Shown: positions 9,419-18,341, numbered from the stretch's first letter. The stretch is DNA of 64,000 nt from Rhizobium anhuiense (GCF_003985145.1 NZ_ML133521.1:620001-684000); one strand, 5' to 3'. Numbers and translations are program-made. The notes: generated by a model not told the origin, from the sequence alone.

Positions 9419-10327
9419 CTAGCTGGCTTTGCGCTGCGGGGCAGCCTTTGAAGCGGCGGACTTCGCTGCCGCCCCGCGCGCGGCGCGCTGCCTCCCAGTG
9501 CCGGTGTTGGCGTTGGCGGCAGTGCGTTTCGGTTTGTCCGCAGCGGCCTTCATGATGCCTGCGCTCTCGCGCAGCGCGGCCAGCAGATCGTTGGGCTTCG
9601 AGACCTGCACCTTCTTCGGCTTTGGAAGCGACTTGCCTTCCAGCTTCGCCTTCACCAGATCGGCGAGGGCGGCTTCGTAGCGGTCGTCGAAGGTCGCCGG
9701 ATCGAACTCGCCCTTCTTGGTGCTGATGATGTGCTTGGCGAGCTCGAGCATCTCGCCCTGTATCTTGAGCTTGGGCATCTCCTCGAAAGCCTTCTCGGAG
9801 GAACGAACCTCGTAGTCGTAGTTGAGCGTGCTGGCGATTAGGCCCTTGCCGTGCGGCCGTATCAGCACCGTGCGCATTCGACGGAATAGGACGGTGCGGG
9901 CGATGGCTGCGACCATCGACTTCTTCATCGCATCGCGGAGAGCCGCGAACGCGTCTCCGCCCATCTTGTCGGGCGTGAGGTAGTACGGTTTGTCGAAATA
10001 GACGTCGTCGACGTCGGAGCAGGGGATGAACGCCTCGATCTCGAGCGTCTTGTTGCTCTCAGGAATCGCGGCGGAAACTTCCTCAGGATCGATGATGATG
10101 TACTGGCCGTTCTCGATCTCGAAGCCCTTGGTCTGGGCTTCCTTCGGCACCGGATCCTCGGTCTGGCTGTCTATGAAGATGCGGTTGACGCGGTTGCCCG
10201 TGGCCTTGTTGATGGTGTTGAAGGTGATGCGCTCGCTAGTCGAGGCTGCCGTGTAGAGAGCGACGCCGCAGCTTACCTCGCCGAACTTCAGAAAGCCTTT
10301 CCACTGCGCACGCTGTCCTGACGGCAT
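9419..10327 (-). CDS. ku: Second Ku protein with long basic tail
   Basis: 302 residues. The core runs from MPSGQRAQWKGFLKFGEVSC through RITFNTINKATGNRVNRIFID, DVDDVYFDKPYYLTPD and VLFRRMRTVLIRPHGKGLIA. The C-terminal 50 residues are Lys, Arg and Ala rich (RQRAARGAAAKSAASKAAPQRKAS), longer than in the neighbouring paralogue, and would give extra DNA binding. It is the first gene of the leftward operon ku-ku-small gene. The upstream region (10340-10400) resembles the region in front of the ku fragment at 38114. It differs enough from the partner ku to be an old duplicate rather than a recent one. Confidence 0.96.
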   Translation of the reverse strand: MPSGQRAQWKGFLKFGEVSCGVALYTAASTSERITFNTINKATGNRVNRIFIDSQTEDPVPKEAQTKGFEIENGQYIIIDPEEVSAAIPESNKTLEIEAFIPCSDVDDVYFDKPYYLTPDKMGGDAFAALRDAMKKSMVAAIARTVLFRRMRTVLIRPHGKGLIASTLNYDYEVRSSEKAFEEMPKLKIQGEMLELAKHIISTKKGEFDPATFDDRYEAALADLVKAKLEGKSLPKPKKVQVSKPNDLLAALRESAGIMKAAADKPKRTAANANTGTGRQRAARGAAAKSAASKAAPQRKAS

Positions 10328-10376
10328 GACAAATACTCCGAATCATTAATACGCGACTCAAAGACGTGTTAGGGTG

Positions 10377-10400
10377 ATTCGTTCCGACTCAAAACGAATC
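10377..10400. repeat. Inverted repeat upstream of the ku operon
   Basis: Eight-base arms GATTCGTT and AACGAATC are separated by 8 bases, about 50 bases before the ku ATG at 10327. Reading leftwards, the segment includes GGAAC (10381-10385), but the base group 16 further on is TCTT, a poor EcfG -10. A related arrangement lies at 38168-38190. It could be an operator or part of a stress promoter. Confidence 0.45.
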
Positions 10401-10603
10401 ATTTTTCAATACTTTACGGAAATTCTCTCTCAAATTGATTCCGCCGTCACCGCTGGCCGAATTGCGCCCGACAGTAGTGGAAAGGTGGAGATTTGTTCAG
10501 TTCGAGCGCCACGGTAACCACCTTCCTCCCAGCACAATGGCGGGCACCGCTTAGGGAATTCCGCAGCCGCTTCAAGCGCAGCATCGCCATCCACTGTCTC
10601 CCG

Positions 10604-10628
10604 GGAACCACCGGAATCCTTGTGAGTT
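10604..10628 (+). promoter_or_regulatory. Probable EcfG-type promoter of the DUF3606 gene
   Basis: GGAAC at 10604-10608, 16 bases, then AGTT at 10625-10628, which is three of four matches to the CGTT -10 element. The start codon at 10663 is 34 bases downstream, a normal leader length. Confidence 0.45.
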
Positions 10629-10662
10629 TGTACTGCGAACGTTCATTCGAAGGAGAAGCCCG

Positions 10663-10845
10663 ATGGCACAGACACCGACATCCCGCGGCCGCGCACAGGA
10701 TCGAGCTCGCGTGGCCGGCGGTCAGGATCACGAGGTCAAGTACGAAGCAACGAAGGAAGGCGTCTCGAAAGATGCTGTCAAGAAGGCCGTGAAGAGCGCT
10801 GGAAACGCACGGAAGAAGGTCGAGGCCGAGATTGGTCGCCGTTAG
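10663..10845 (+). CDS. Small DUF3606-type protein
   Basis: 60 residues, basic: MAQTPTSRGRAQDRARVAGG, then VKYEATKEGVSKDAVKKAVKSAG. The pattern of a short N-terminal strand, helix (KEGVSKDAVKKAVKSAG) and basic end is the DUF3606 signature, seen in many small rhizobial stress proteins. A GGAG ribosome binding site lies about 8 bases before the ATG. A GGAAC-type promoter lies upstream. It faces away from the ku operon and may be part of the same stress regulon. Function unknown. Confidence 0.8.
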   Translation: MAQTPTSRGRAQDRARVAGGQDHEVKYEATKEGVSKDAVKKAVKSAGNARKKVEAEIGRR

Positions 10846-10993
10846 ACGGCCAAGCGGTGTTGCCCTATCCATGGACGAGGCAGGTTCCCGTGAAGTCCTG
10901 TCTTTGTTAGTCTGAATGATGGCGACCCCGCTGTGGTCGGAACGAAGCAGTCATAGCCGCGCACGCCTGCCGCCGCCATGTCTGGGGTAACGC

Positions 10994-11230
10994 ATGTCCA
11001 AGTGCTTACAGGAAGACCACCTGCTGATGTCGAAGGCCGTCCGTGAATGGTATCGGTACTACGAGGTGGAGTGGGACGATCAAGCGTCCTCCTTTTTGTG
11101 TGATGCCGCCATCGAACTCTACAACGAGGGCTGTCGCTCTTTAGAGGAGATGGCGACCGTTCTGATCGGCACTTACGTCGGGCTGGCCGCCACGCGCGTA
11201 AACGCGCCATCTTCGAGCTCAGTGCATTGA
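10994..11230 (+). CDS. Small conserved hypothetical protein
   Basis: 78 residues (67 if translation begins at the second Met at 11027). The body reads AVREWYRYYEVEWDDQASSFLCDAAIELYNEGCRSLEEMATVLIG, with two amphipathic helices and two Cys. The amino acid composition and codon use are those of a real gene. I recognise no domain. Short acidic-aromatic proteins of this kind are frequent on rhizobial plasmids. Confidence 0.6.
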   Translation: MSKCLQEDHLLMSKAVREWYRYYEVEWDDQASSFLCDAAIELYNEGCRSLEEMATVLIGTYVGLAATRVNAPSSSSVH

Positions 11231-11488
11231 CAGGCCAAATCAGATCGGGCTGCACTCGGCGAATTCGCACTGCATGTGATCCGAGCGCGTCTTCTTCCAG
11301 CCGTAGACATATTCTCCTGGTCGATTGCGGTCGCGCGCATGTTTCGTCGCACCGCTTAAACGAAGCGCTGGCGGCAAAAATCGCCGCGCTGCTCACGCGT
11401 CTTCCTGTTGAGTATTGCCAACGTCCGGGCTATCACCTGCCTGCTGACCGGGCCTCACCCGACCTTTGTCCTGATCCGATTGATGCCA

Positions 11489-11761
11489 TTACTGGGCGGG
11501 AAACCGGCTCAGCATCCGGTCCTGGACGTTCTCCTCGCCGACGATCATCGCCGCAAGCGAGATGGCTTTATCACGGTCCGCAACGTTTGTTATGTAGCCT
11601 TCGAGCAGGACCACAGGGCCGAGCATCCTGATCTCGATCGCACTGCTGTCGATATCCTGAGCGGCGGAAAGGGTCGCTTTGATCGTCGCCATGGTCGAGG
11701 CCGAACTATGGCCCTGGGAGCAGCACTCTTGGTGGCTGGCATTGTCGGAACCGAACTTCAT
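11489..11761 (-). CDS. BON-domain protein
   Basis: 90 residues from MKFGSDNASHQECC. The ATG at 11761 follows AGGAGGAC closely and is preferred to an upstream in-frame start. Residues 30-85 (TIKATLSAAQDIDSSAIEIRMLGPVVLLEGYITNVADRDKAISLAA) form one BON repeat, with the conserved Gly after the hydrophobic strand. BON domains bind lipid or glycan surfaces and are common in osmotic-stress proteins such as OsmY. No signal peptide is seen, so this one is probably cytoplasmic. Single-repeat BON proteins occur widely in rhizobia. Confidence 0.75.
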   Translation of the reverse strand: MKFGSDNASHQECCSQGHSSASTMATIKATLSAAQDIDSSAIEIRMLGPVVLLEGYITNVADRDKAISLAAMIVGEENVQDRMLSRFPAQ

Positions 11762-11910
11762 ATCGTCCTCCTGGTCGTTGCCCTCCACGAACCGTCATAT
11801 TACCTCAGAACCTAATATGAGAAGCGGGCTATGGAGTCGCCAGTCCGACTTAGGTCCGTCTTCCCCTCGGCGCGATCCAGCTTAGATTTTCCTCATCCTT
11901 GTTAAAAGGA

Positions 11911-11962
11911 CACCAGGGAGGTTTTAGCAATGTTGCCGTTCCCAGTCAGAACCTCCCTGGTG
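11911..11962 (+). promoter_or_regulatory. Hairpin sequestering a ribosome binding site
   Basis: A perfect 13-base inverted repeat (CACCAGGGAGGTT at 11911-11923 and AACCTCCCTGGTG at 11950-11962, 26-base loop). The left arm contains AGGGAGG, which sits 8 bases before the ATG at 11930, and the right arm is the complementary anti-ribosome-binding sequence inside the mini-ORF. Confidence 0.6.
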
Positions 11963-11995
11963 AAGCTTTGTCGATCCATGTCGGGCGTCGCATAA
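11930..11995 (+). CDS. 21-codon mini-ORF with hidden ribosome binding site
   Basis: Reads MLPFPVRTSLVKLCRSMSGVA and ends at TAA (11993-11995). The AGGGAGG sequence at ideal spacing upstream is unusually strong for a chance ORF, yet it is locked in the stem described at 11911-11962. No larger gene follows in the same direction within 1 kb; the next rightward gene starts at 13917. It could be a regulated small peptide, the remains of a leader, or a structured RNA in which the ORF is accidental. Confidence 0.35.
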   Translation: MLPFPVRTSLVKLCRSMSGVA

Positions 11996-12036
11996 AAAGC
12001 GAAGATTCGCCCTGTGAAAACCTGCCTGGATGCCAT

Positions 12037-12330
12037 TCAGGACAATATTCCCCCGAAGACCGTCTGCATGATCTCATTCATGCGCTGGGCCACGAGCGAG
12101 ATGAGCTTGTCCCCGTCGGGTGCCCGAAAGTATCGTTGACCGCTTTGACTCGATCGAGGTCTATGAACAGTACGCAGTGGCTCTGGCCTTGGGAGCCGCC
12201 GCAAGCCGGACGGCGAGTTCGGTGCTGAATGAGCTCGGTTTGAAAGACCGGTCAGAGGATCGCGCGAGGCGAGATGCTGGAGCTCCTCACGAGTTGAGGC
12301 AAGCCGTGCTGAACGTCTCACCCTCACCAA
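12037..12330 (-). pseudogene. Broken diguanylate cyclase (GGDEF) fragment
   Basis: One frame gives REELQHLASRDPLTGLSNRA, the classic entry of a GGDEF domain. A second frame then gives CVLFIDLDRVKAVNDTFGHPTG, the Mg-binding strand region, and the first frame resumes with DKLISLVAQRM. The two frameshifts, the absence of the GGDEF loop itself and of any N-terminal sensor, and the stop at 12037 show a decayed gene. It lies between a BON gene and a DUF982 gene, both intact. Confidence 0.75.
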
Positions 12331-12352
12331 CCACCGCTTCTTTTACTCGTTG

Positions 12353-12619
12353 TCATCGCTGAACGACGGTCAGCGCAGCGATACCTGCCTCATCGGCCGC
12401 ACGCAAGAACGCGTCCCAAAATTGCTCCGGAGCGATCTCACCGCTGATCGCATCGACGCAAGCCTTCACCGCAGTGACATATTCTTCGCCGTCATCGGAA
12501 GGCCAGTCCCTGAGCAGCATATATGCCGCGTCGCCGAGGGTGCGAACGATCCTGTGAGCTGGCTGACCGCGCAGAGCCAGCCCGACGGGTGTGAATGCAG
12601 ACGTTGCGTCCCAGTTCAT
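12353..12619 (-). CDS. DUF982-family protein
   Basis: 88 residues from MNWDATSAFTPVGLAL, chosen because GAGGT precedes this ATG at good spacing. RTLGDAAYMLLRDWPSDDGEEYVTAVKACVDAISGEIAPEQFWDAFLRAADEAGI is the DUF982 pattern: a conserved LxDAaxxLLxxWP segment followed by a long helical half. The family is small, mostly rhizobial and of unknown function, often in many plasmid copies. A second member is at 28222. Confidence 0.85.
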   Translation of the reverse strand: MNWDATSAFTPVGLALRGQPAHRIVRTLGDAAYMLLRDWPSDDGEEYVTAVKACVDAISGEIAPEQFWDAFLRAADEAGIAALTVVQR

Positions 12620-12965
12620 TGTCGTCGACCTCAGGTCAGACATCGCTATTCGCGGGATAATATACGCGTGTATTCCAAAATCGTAATTGACGATTGGTTA
12701 CCCGGAGTGACCGGGTGTGAAGGTATGCCGCTGGAAAGGATTGGGCGCTCTACGATTTCGTATCGGAGCGCGCTGAGCAGCATCGGCTATTGTTGCGATA
12801 GATGACGACAGCGGCAGGGCATCGAGGTCACTCGCCCAAGGTTTTGAAACTCTGTGAGCAAGGGATGTCGAGGGTAAAGATGAGGCCGATCGATATCATT
12901 TCGACGGCCTCCAAAATTCGGATTAGTTTAACGCATCGGCGATTGCCAGAATAAGAAGAGCCGGT
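12620..12965. other. Gene-free spacer
   Basis: I see no gene, clear promoter, terminator or repeat in these 346 bases. Confidence 0.5.
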
Positions 12966-13205
12966 TCAAGTTGAACGTGGCCGACCGAGGAGTGCCCAAG
13001 CTCGACGTAACTTCTGAAGGCGGGAGGAAATCCGCTGTGGAGGAGGGGCCGATATTCCATTGCGAAAATCAGCTAAGGCTTGAGCCTCCAGCCTCGTTCT
13101 CTCGCTTGACCATTGCTGGTCAACTATTGGCTTGCCGGTCTGGTGGTCTATGACCGACCACCTTCCGTTCTCGAGTGCTTGTATCTGGTAGCGCTGCATT
13201 CTCAA
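12966..13205 (-). CDS. Small hypothetical protein
   Basis: Up to 79 residues, with candidate starts at 13205 and 13199. The N-terminal half (MQRYQIQALENGRWSVIDHQTGKPIVDQQWSSERTRLEAQALADFRNG) reads as a strand-turn-strand followed by a helix and resembles other short rhizobial proteins with a GxWxVxDxxTGxP motif. The basic C-terminal end looks less ordered. No strong ribosome binding site is visible. Moderately likely to be real. Confidence 0.45.
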   Translation of the reverse strand: MRMQRYQIQALENGRWSVIDHQTGKPIVDQQWSSERTRLEAQALADFRNGISAPPPQRISSRLQKLRRAWALLGRPRST

Positions 13206-13916
13206 GCCATAGATTTAGATGTGCCTACATCAGCCTGAAATCTCATTGAAATCAACTGGAACGGAACGCTGCTTCACACATACTTCGGTTAGATGGTGAA
13301 CCCCCGGTTACCCGAGGGCAAGCGGCAACTTCCATATGGCGTCGAACTATCGACCTTACTACATTGTAGCGGCAATGTTCCCATCGGATATATCGCTTGT
13401 TATACGGTGATCAGGTACTTCTGAAGCCCTCAGGGATATCGCGTCTGTCCGGAAGCTACCTGGGAGCGAAATCGGACTCTTTGATCCCGCCAACCTAGCA
13501 CCTGCGCTCAGGGGCGATCCGCAATATCGCCAGTAAAGCCGTCGGCGGGCCGCCCTCGACTATGGGTATCGGACGAACGTACATCATTTGTTACTTCGCA
13601 CATGCGGTAATTGTCATACGATTCAAAACGCAAAAAAATAACAAAAATCAGTTGCTTACTCGAAGTTTCTCGACTACGTTTTTTACAGAAAAATTCCGAA
13701 ATAACCGGCCTCGCCGGCGATACTCAGCGGTCGTTTGATCTCGCTTGAGAAGGATCATGACGTTGTTTGTCCGACTTCGTTTCTTCGCAATGATGCAGCG
13801 AGCGCGTGATCTCGTCTCGATCCGATACGGACCTACGACGGCAATCTGACGCGTCGGAAACCCTTTGTCCCACTTTTGTAAGATGGTGCTCCGGTGTGGT
13901 GCGCCCGAGGTTTGTT
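13206..13916. other. Gene-poor, partly AT-rich spacer
   Basis: About 710 bases without a convincing gene. The part 13620-13700 is noticeably AT-rich compared with its surroundings (runs of A and T), unlike coding DNA of this replicon. No terminator or repeat is recognised. Confidence 0.5.
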
Positions 13917-14111
13917 ATGCAAAAGCAAGCTGTCGTATTCAACGGTCAGGAAGTCGGGATCGCGGTCCCAGTCGAAAACCGCCTCAAATTCATCGCTGTC
14001 CGCTTCAATGTCATTGACCTGGACAACAGGCTCTTCGACACGGTTACCGAAATCCGGCGCGCCATTACAGAGCATCTCGCGTCCAGCGGTCGTGCGATAA
14101 CCTCGCACTGA
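13917..14111 (+). CDS. Small conserved hypothetical protein
   Basis: 64 residues from MQKQAVVFNGQEVGIAVPVE. The ATG at 13917 has GAGG 7 bases upstream and is preferred to an in-frame start at 13806, whose extra residues look non-coding. The sequence NRLKFIAVRFNVIDLDNRLFDTVTEIRRAITEHLA has strand-strand-helix character, and short proteins of this pattern are common in rhizobia. Function unknown. Confidence 0.6.
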   Translation: MQKQAVVFNGQEVGIAVPVENRLKFIAVRFNVIDLDNRLFDTVTEIRRAITEHLASSGRAITSH

Positions 14112-14832
14112 ATGGCAGAAGATATTCTTCTACGTCATGCGGCGTCCGTCATGGGAGGCCGACATGAACGCAATCCCATCTGCTTCACAACGCTACCCAC
14201 CCAGGGCTGCAGGGCAATCGGACGCCGGCCAGCTGCGTCTGCCGCCATGCGATAGGCACTTTCGACGTCACGGCACTGTAGCGATTTCGCGTGTCGTTGA
14301 TCCCACGTTCAATTCGATTGGCGACATTGAAATTTCGCCCGATCGCCCCGCCTCGTATGACGCTCCCGTGGGGATGTAAAATGATGCCATGAAGCCGGCA
14401 CCGAGATCGAATGTTGGCCCGCAAAAGAGGACCGCGAAGAAACGTTCGTGCCTAAGCTTGAGCCTCGGCCGGCCGACCTGTCTTCGATTTGTCGAACGTG
14501 ATGCGCTGCCACTCGCATCCTTGGAATTCTAGCCGGTCCATACCGAGCCGACTGCCTCCTGCGCCTGCCGCCGGTCAGACGAAGCGGAACCAGCACAGCG
14601 ACGCGAATGCTCCCGTCGGCGCCAGGTTGGCATTGTCACGATTCGCAATTGGCGCTGGATGCAACCCCCTGATGGTACGCGCGGACGGCTTTGCTATGTG
14701 TCGTTTGTAAGCAACGAGAATAATCAGGCCCACGGCGACCGAAGTAAATAAAGTTAATTCTAAATTAGCCAATCGGGCGAATTCTCGCAGCTACGTGACC
14801 CGCGCGGTCGTCCTCAGGAGCTGGAGATCCGA
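14112..14832. other. Spacer upstream of the chemoreceptor
   Basis: About 720 bases. A frame from ATG 14164 to 14379 has a good GGGAGG upstream, but its product has a composition not typical of a protein. A leftward TTG frame ending at 14575 would begin with a hydrophobic helix but lacks a ribosome binding site. Neither is called. The last ~130 bases before 14833 are AT-rich and probably hold the chemoreceptor promoter. Confidence 0.4.
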
Positions 14833-16668
14833 ATGAAGCGCCCGAATGTCAAGCAGGCCCTTGTTGCGGTTTTATCCGTCATTTGTGCCTTCCTCGTTGT
14901 CCTGTCCTACAGTTCCCTCAGCACGATCTCGACCTTGAACGACAACACCCAGCAAATTGGTGGCTTCTGGATGAAACGCCTGGTTACCGCGAGGGATATC
15001 AAGGGGAATTTCTCCGATTTGAAGCTTGCTTACGCGCGCTATCTGTTGGAGTCTTCACCAGAAAATCAAGCCGTTGAAGCTAAACTGGTCGACGACGCCA
15101 AGTCCGCTGTCCAGACCGCGATCGATGAATATGTGAAAGGCGTGCGTACCGAGCGGGGCCGGGAACTGATCACTCAGGTCAACTCGGAACTCAAGAAGTA
15201 CGGCGAGCTTGCTGAGCATATGGCTAAATTACAGGACGGCGGAAAGGGCGCCGAGGCGGTCAGCTTTTTCCGCGAGAGTATGGAGCCGCAATCCGATCTG
15301 GTCGGCCAGAAGATTTCTGATCTCGTGGCCTTCATCTTGAGCCAGACCGAGACCTATGTGGCGGCAAGCGAGGGCGCCGCACGCACGGCATTCGTAATCA
15401 CAGCAATAATTGCAACTCTTGCCGTTCTGGTCGCTTTAGCCGGCACGATATTCGCCGTGCTCGGCGTCGCGAGCCCGATCCGCCGCATCGCCTCAGCCAT
15501 GAAGATCTTGTCCGACGGGGATCTGCAAAGCGAGATCCCTTATGCCGGCCGCGCCGACGAGATTGGCGCAATGGCAGCAGCGGTCGAAGTGTTCCGACAG
15601 AACGCCATACATGTCCTCCGCCTGGAACAGGAAGCGTCGGCATCGCGAAGCCAGTCGGAGGCCGCACGTGCAGCTGCACAGGAGCGCGCCGAGCATGAGG
15701 CGCAACAATTACGGTTTGCGACGACCACTCTAGGTGACGGACTGAGACGTCTTGCAGGCGGCGATGTCTCTTTCCAGCTGGCGGAGCCCTTCGCTGAGGA
15801 ATACGAGCAACTGCGGGAAGATTTCAACACGTCCCTCAAGCAACTCGGGACGGCAATCGGTGCTGTCCTGCAAACGGTGCACAGCATCGACAATGGAACG
15901 CGCGAAATCGCGTCCGGTGCGCAAGATCTTTCCAAGCGTACGGAGCAGCAGGCCGCGTCTTTGGAAGAGACGGCGGCAGCTCTCGATGAGATTACCACCA
16001 ACGTTGCCACCGCGTCCAAACGAACCGACGAGGCCCGCAATGTCGCGCAGGAGGCTAATGTCAGTGCGGAACGTTCCGCTGCCGTCGTGTCTCAAGCCGA
16101 ACAGGCTATGAGGCGCATTGAGGACAGCTCGGAGCAAATCTCCAATATCATCGGCGTGATCGACGAAATCGCTTTCCAGACAAACCTTCTGGCGCTGAAT
16201 GCAGGCGTCGAGGCAGCCCGCGCCGGAGAAGCCGGTAAAGGCTTTGCCGTTGTCGCACAGGAGGTACGCGAACTCGCCCAGCGCGCAGCGACGGCGGCGA
16301 AGGAAATCAAGGGACTCATCGAAAAGTCATCAGTCGAAGTCGGCACGGGTGTGAAATTAGTCCTCGAAACGGGCCAGTCGCTTAAGTCTATCGGCGACCA
16401 AGTCTCTCAGATCAATCAGCTGATGGCAGCCATCGCAACGTCGGCGCGAGAGCAGTCCACGGGGCTCGCCGAAATCAACACCGCCGTCAATCAAATGGAT
16501 CAGTCCACCCAGCAGAACGCGGCGATGGTCGAGCAATCGACCGCAGCGGCGGCGTCTTTGTCGAGTGAGGCGAGCAGACTGCGTGAACTCGTCAACCAAT
16601 TTCATCTCGACAGCGCCGCCGGCCATGTGGCCGCGTTGAGAAGTAATGTCAGGATCAGGGCGGCATGA
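14833..16668 (+). CDS. mcp: Methyl-accepting chemotaxis protein
   Basis: Transmembrane chemoreceptor of 611 residues that would control a CheA kinase. Membrane helix 1 lies at about residues 10-31 ([19 protein letters not shown]) and helix 2 at about 182-210. They flank a ~150-residue periplasmic, largely helical domain of the four-helix-bundle type. HAMP sequence ([19 protein letters not shown]) follows, then a second HAMP-like stretch. The signalling tip reads [28 protein letters not shown]...[19 protein letters not shown], the highly conserved hairpin. Glu/Gln pairs in the flanking helices are likely methylation sites. No CheB/CheR-docking pentapeptide is seen at the RIRAA end. GGAG precedes the ATG. 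The ligand is unknown. Confidence 0.95.
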   Translation: MKRPNVKQALVAVLSVICAFLVVLSYSSLSTISTLNDNTQQIGGFWMKRLVTARDIKGNFSDLKLAYARYLLESSPENQAVEAKLVDDAKSAVQTAIDEYVKGVRTERGRELITQVNSELKKYGELAEHMAKLQDGGKGAEAVSFFRESMEPQSDLVGQKISDLVAFILSQTETYVAASEGAARTAFVITAIIATLAVLVALAGTIFAVLGVASPIRRIASAMKILSDGDLQSEIPYAGRADEIGAMAAAVEVFRQNAIHVLRLEQEASASRSQSEAARAAAQERAEHEAQQLRFATTTLGDGLRRLAGGDVSFQLAEPFAEEYEQLREDFNTSLKQLGTAIGAVLQTVHSIDNGTREIASGAQDLSKRTEQQAASLEETAAALDEITTNVATASKRTDEARNVAQEANVSAERSAAVVSQAEQAMRRIEDSSEQISNIIGVIDEIAFQTNLLALNAGVEAARAGEAGKGFAVVAQEVRELAQRAATAAKEIKGLIEKSSVEVGTGVKLVLETGQSLKSIGDQVSQINQLMAAIATSAREQSTGLAEINTAVNQMDQSTQQNAAMVEQSTAAAASLSSEASRLRELVNQFHLDSAAGHVAALRSNVRIRAA

Positions 16669-17162
16669 TAATGGCCCGGCCGTTTCGTCGAGCGGCGGTT
16701 GCTGAGACTGTCCTCGCGCAGATCTTGGCCTCTTTTCGACTGCAACCTCTCCAAGATCCGACGTGGAGGCCTCATTCGCCTCCATGCCGCTCGGCACAGC
16801 GGATGGCGGATTCGAGCGTGGGGAATGGGTGAGCGTGTCGGCACTTCCCGTATAGCCCATCAAAGGTTCGCTGAATGGCGCGCTGCGGCGGTCGAAAACA
16901 AGCCGCCAGCCCTTTCGGCTGTTCGGTCCCTAATGTCGTCACCGAGCGCGACGGTTTGAAAATCCTCGCAACGGTATTTTCGGGAAACAATGAGTGCGAG
17001 AAACAGGATAGCTCCACCGGTTGTCGCTTAAGACGCGCAAGCCGGAAGCCGTCGCTGTTCTCTCGTTATCTGTGTGTCTGCCAGTCTCCATCACTTGTCC
17101 TCCGCAGGGTGGCAAAGGATGCGCGGCGGGTGCAGATGGCCGCCGCCGCGCGTTCGTCTCGA
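16669..17162. other. Spacer between chemoreceptor and hsp20
   Basis: About 490 bases without a convincing gene. A short inverted repeat GGAGGC/GCCTCC at 16765-16783 lacks a following T-run. Both neighbours point towards this spacer, so it probably contains termination signals I cannot define. Confidence 0.4.
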
Positions 17163-17672
17163 TCAACTCTTGATGGCGATGCGCTTGACCTGCGACTGCG
17201 CCTCCTCGGTCTTCGGCAAGGTGATCGTCAGTATTCCGTTCTTGAAGGTGGCGTCGACCTGGTCTTCCTTGACCTTGACACCGAACGGGATGCGGCGCTC
17301 GAAGCGGCCGTAGTAGCGCTCGGAAAACCGGCGATCCTTATCCTCGCTCTCGGAGTGCTTTTCGCCCTTCAGCGTCAGCACGCCATCATTGAGCAGGACC
17401 TCGATGTCCTTCTCCTCAAGACCGGGGACTTCGGCCGTCACCTTGATCTCCTTGTCGGTGTCGGAGATCTCGACGCTTGGCCATCCACCCCCGAGGGCGG
17501 AGGCGTTGCCGAAGGACGGCAGGCCGGAGCCAAAGCCGCGGAAGACATCATCGAACAGACGGTTCACCTCACGATGAAGCGACAGGAAGGGATCACGGTC
17601 GTCATCGCGCAAGAGACTTGAAACCTGGTTGCCATTGTTGCGGCCCCAGGGAATCAGATCACGAACACTCAT
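17163..17672 (-). CDS. hsp20: Small heat-shock protein, Hsp20 family
   Basis: 169 residues. ATP-independent holdase that binds unfolding proteins in large oligomers. An N-terminal arm (MSVRDLIPWGRN...DPFLSLHREVNRLFDDVF) leads into the alpha-crystallin domain at about residues 65-160: WPSVEISDTDKEIKVTAEVPGLEEKDIEVLLNDGVLTLKGEK, FSERYYGRFERRIPFG, and the conserved GILTITLPK. This is the class with the AGGAGAAG start context, unlike the IbpA-like neighbour upstream. The two genes are in the same direction, separated by about 93 bases that contain a strong GC hairpin (17718-17740), so processing or attenuation between them is possible. Confidence 0.95.
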   Translation of the reverse strand: MSVRDLIPWGRNNGNQVSSLLRDDDRDPFLSLHREVNRLFDDVFRGFGSGLPSFGNASALGGGWPSVEISDTDKEIKVTAEVPGLEEKDIEVLLNDGVLTLKGEKHSESEDKDRRFSERYYGRFERRIPFGVKVKEDQVDATFKNGILTITLPKTEEAQSQVKRIAIKS

Positions 17673-17717
17673 GTTTCTTCTCCTTTCTGTTGGTTCGCTT
17701 GGCGAAACTTTGCTGCC

Positions 17718-17740
17718 GGCGCCGGACCAGGCCCGGCGCC
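17718..17740 (-). terminator. GC-rich hairpin between the two hsp20 genes
   Basis: Perfect 8-base arms GGCGCCGG and CCGGCGCC with a 7-base loop. No T-run follows, so it may stabilise or separate the two messages rather than terminate them. Confidence 0.4.
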
Positions 17741-17765
17741 TTGCTTGCGGTCTGCTGGGGAAGGC

Positions 17766-18239
17766 TTAAGCCGCCTGCTGCTTGCCCTCGATCTGCTTGG
17801 TCTCGGCCTTCGGCATCTGGCCGGTTCGGATCTCGATCTGGCGCGGCTTCATCTCTTCAGGGATTTCGCGCTTGAGATCGACGGTCAGCAGACCGTTGAC
17901 GAAACCCGCACTCACGACCCTGACATGGTCGGCTAGTTCGAAGCGACGCTGGAACGAGCCGCTGGCGATGCCGCGGTGCAGATATTGGAGGTCATCGTCG
18001 CTCGCCTTCTGTCCCGAGACGATGAGCATGTTCTGCTCTTGAGTCATCGCCAGCTCGTCCTGTGAGAAGCCCGCCAGTGCCATGACAATGCGGTAATCAT
18101 TCTCGCCAGCTTTGACGATATCGTAAGGCGGCCAACTGTCGCTCGTCTCGGCGCGGCTTGCAGCCTCGAGCGCGTTGAACATCCGGTCGAAGCCTATGCT
18201 CGATCGGAACAGGGGTGAGAAATCGAGGTTTGTCCTCAT
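17766..18239 (-). CDS. ibpA: Small heat-shock protein, IbpA-like
   Basis: 157 residues starting MRTNLDFSPLFRSSIGFDRM, the typical opening of rhizobial IbpA-like Hsp20 proteins. The alpha-crystallin domain spans about residues 30-130 (YDIVKAGENDYRIVMALAGFSQDELAMTQEQNMLIVSGQK, then IASGSFQRRFELADHVRV and GLLTVDLKREIP). The ATG at 18239 was chosen over the in-frame ATG at 18245 because AAGGAGG lies 8 bases before it but only 2 bases before 18245. The leader forms a ROSE-type thermometer, so translation should rise at high temperature, and an RpoH-like promoter lies further upstream. Confidence 0.95.
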   Translation of the reverse strand: MRTNLDFSPLFRSSIGFDRMFNALEAASRAETSDSWPPYDIVKAGENDYRIVMALAGFSQDELAMTQEQNMLIVSGQKASDDDLQYLHRGIASGSFQRRFELADHVRVVSAGFVNGLLTVDLKREIPEEMKPRQIEIRTGQMPKAETKQIEGKQQAA

Positions 18240-18245
18240 AGCCAT

Positions 18246-18300
18246 ATCCTCCTTATAAGCAACATGGATACAAGGAGACGCCAAGAGCAACGGCGTCTCC
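18246..18300 (-). promoter_or_regulatory. ROSE-type RNA thermometer
   Basis: In the leader of the IbpA-like gene, a perfect 9-base hairpin (GGAGACGCC, 9-base loop, GGCGTCTCC; 18274-18300) is followed by a second segment where TTGCT faces AAGGAGG just before the start. The known ROSE element of rhizobial small heat-shock genes has exactly this arrangement: upstream hairpins plus a final weak hairpin in which U(U/C)GCU pairs with the ribosome binding site. Confidence 0.75.
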
Positions 18301-18341
18301 TGGACCTGTGTCAATCCCCATTGGGCAATCGACTAATATCG

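Noticed and set aside
10377-10400. Calling a full EcfG promoter for the ku operon
   Set aside because: GGAAC is present, but the base group at the right distance is TCTT, so the -10 is too poor. Kept only as an inverted repeat.
14164-14379. Rightward 71-codon frame with GGGAGG upstream
   Set aside because: Good ribosome binding site, but the product has no ordered segment, and a competing frame exists on the other strand. Not called.
14575-14772. Leftward 65-codon frame beginning with a hydrophobic helix
   Set aside because: TTG start without a ribosome binding site, and the rest of the product is not protein-like. It could be a short membrane peptide but lacks support.
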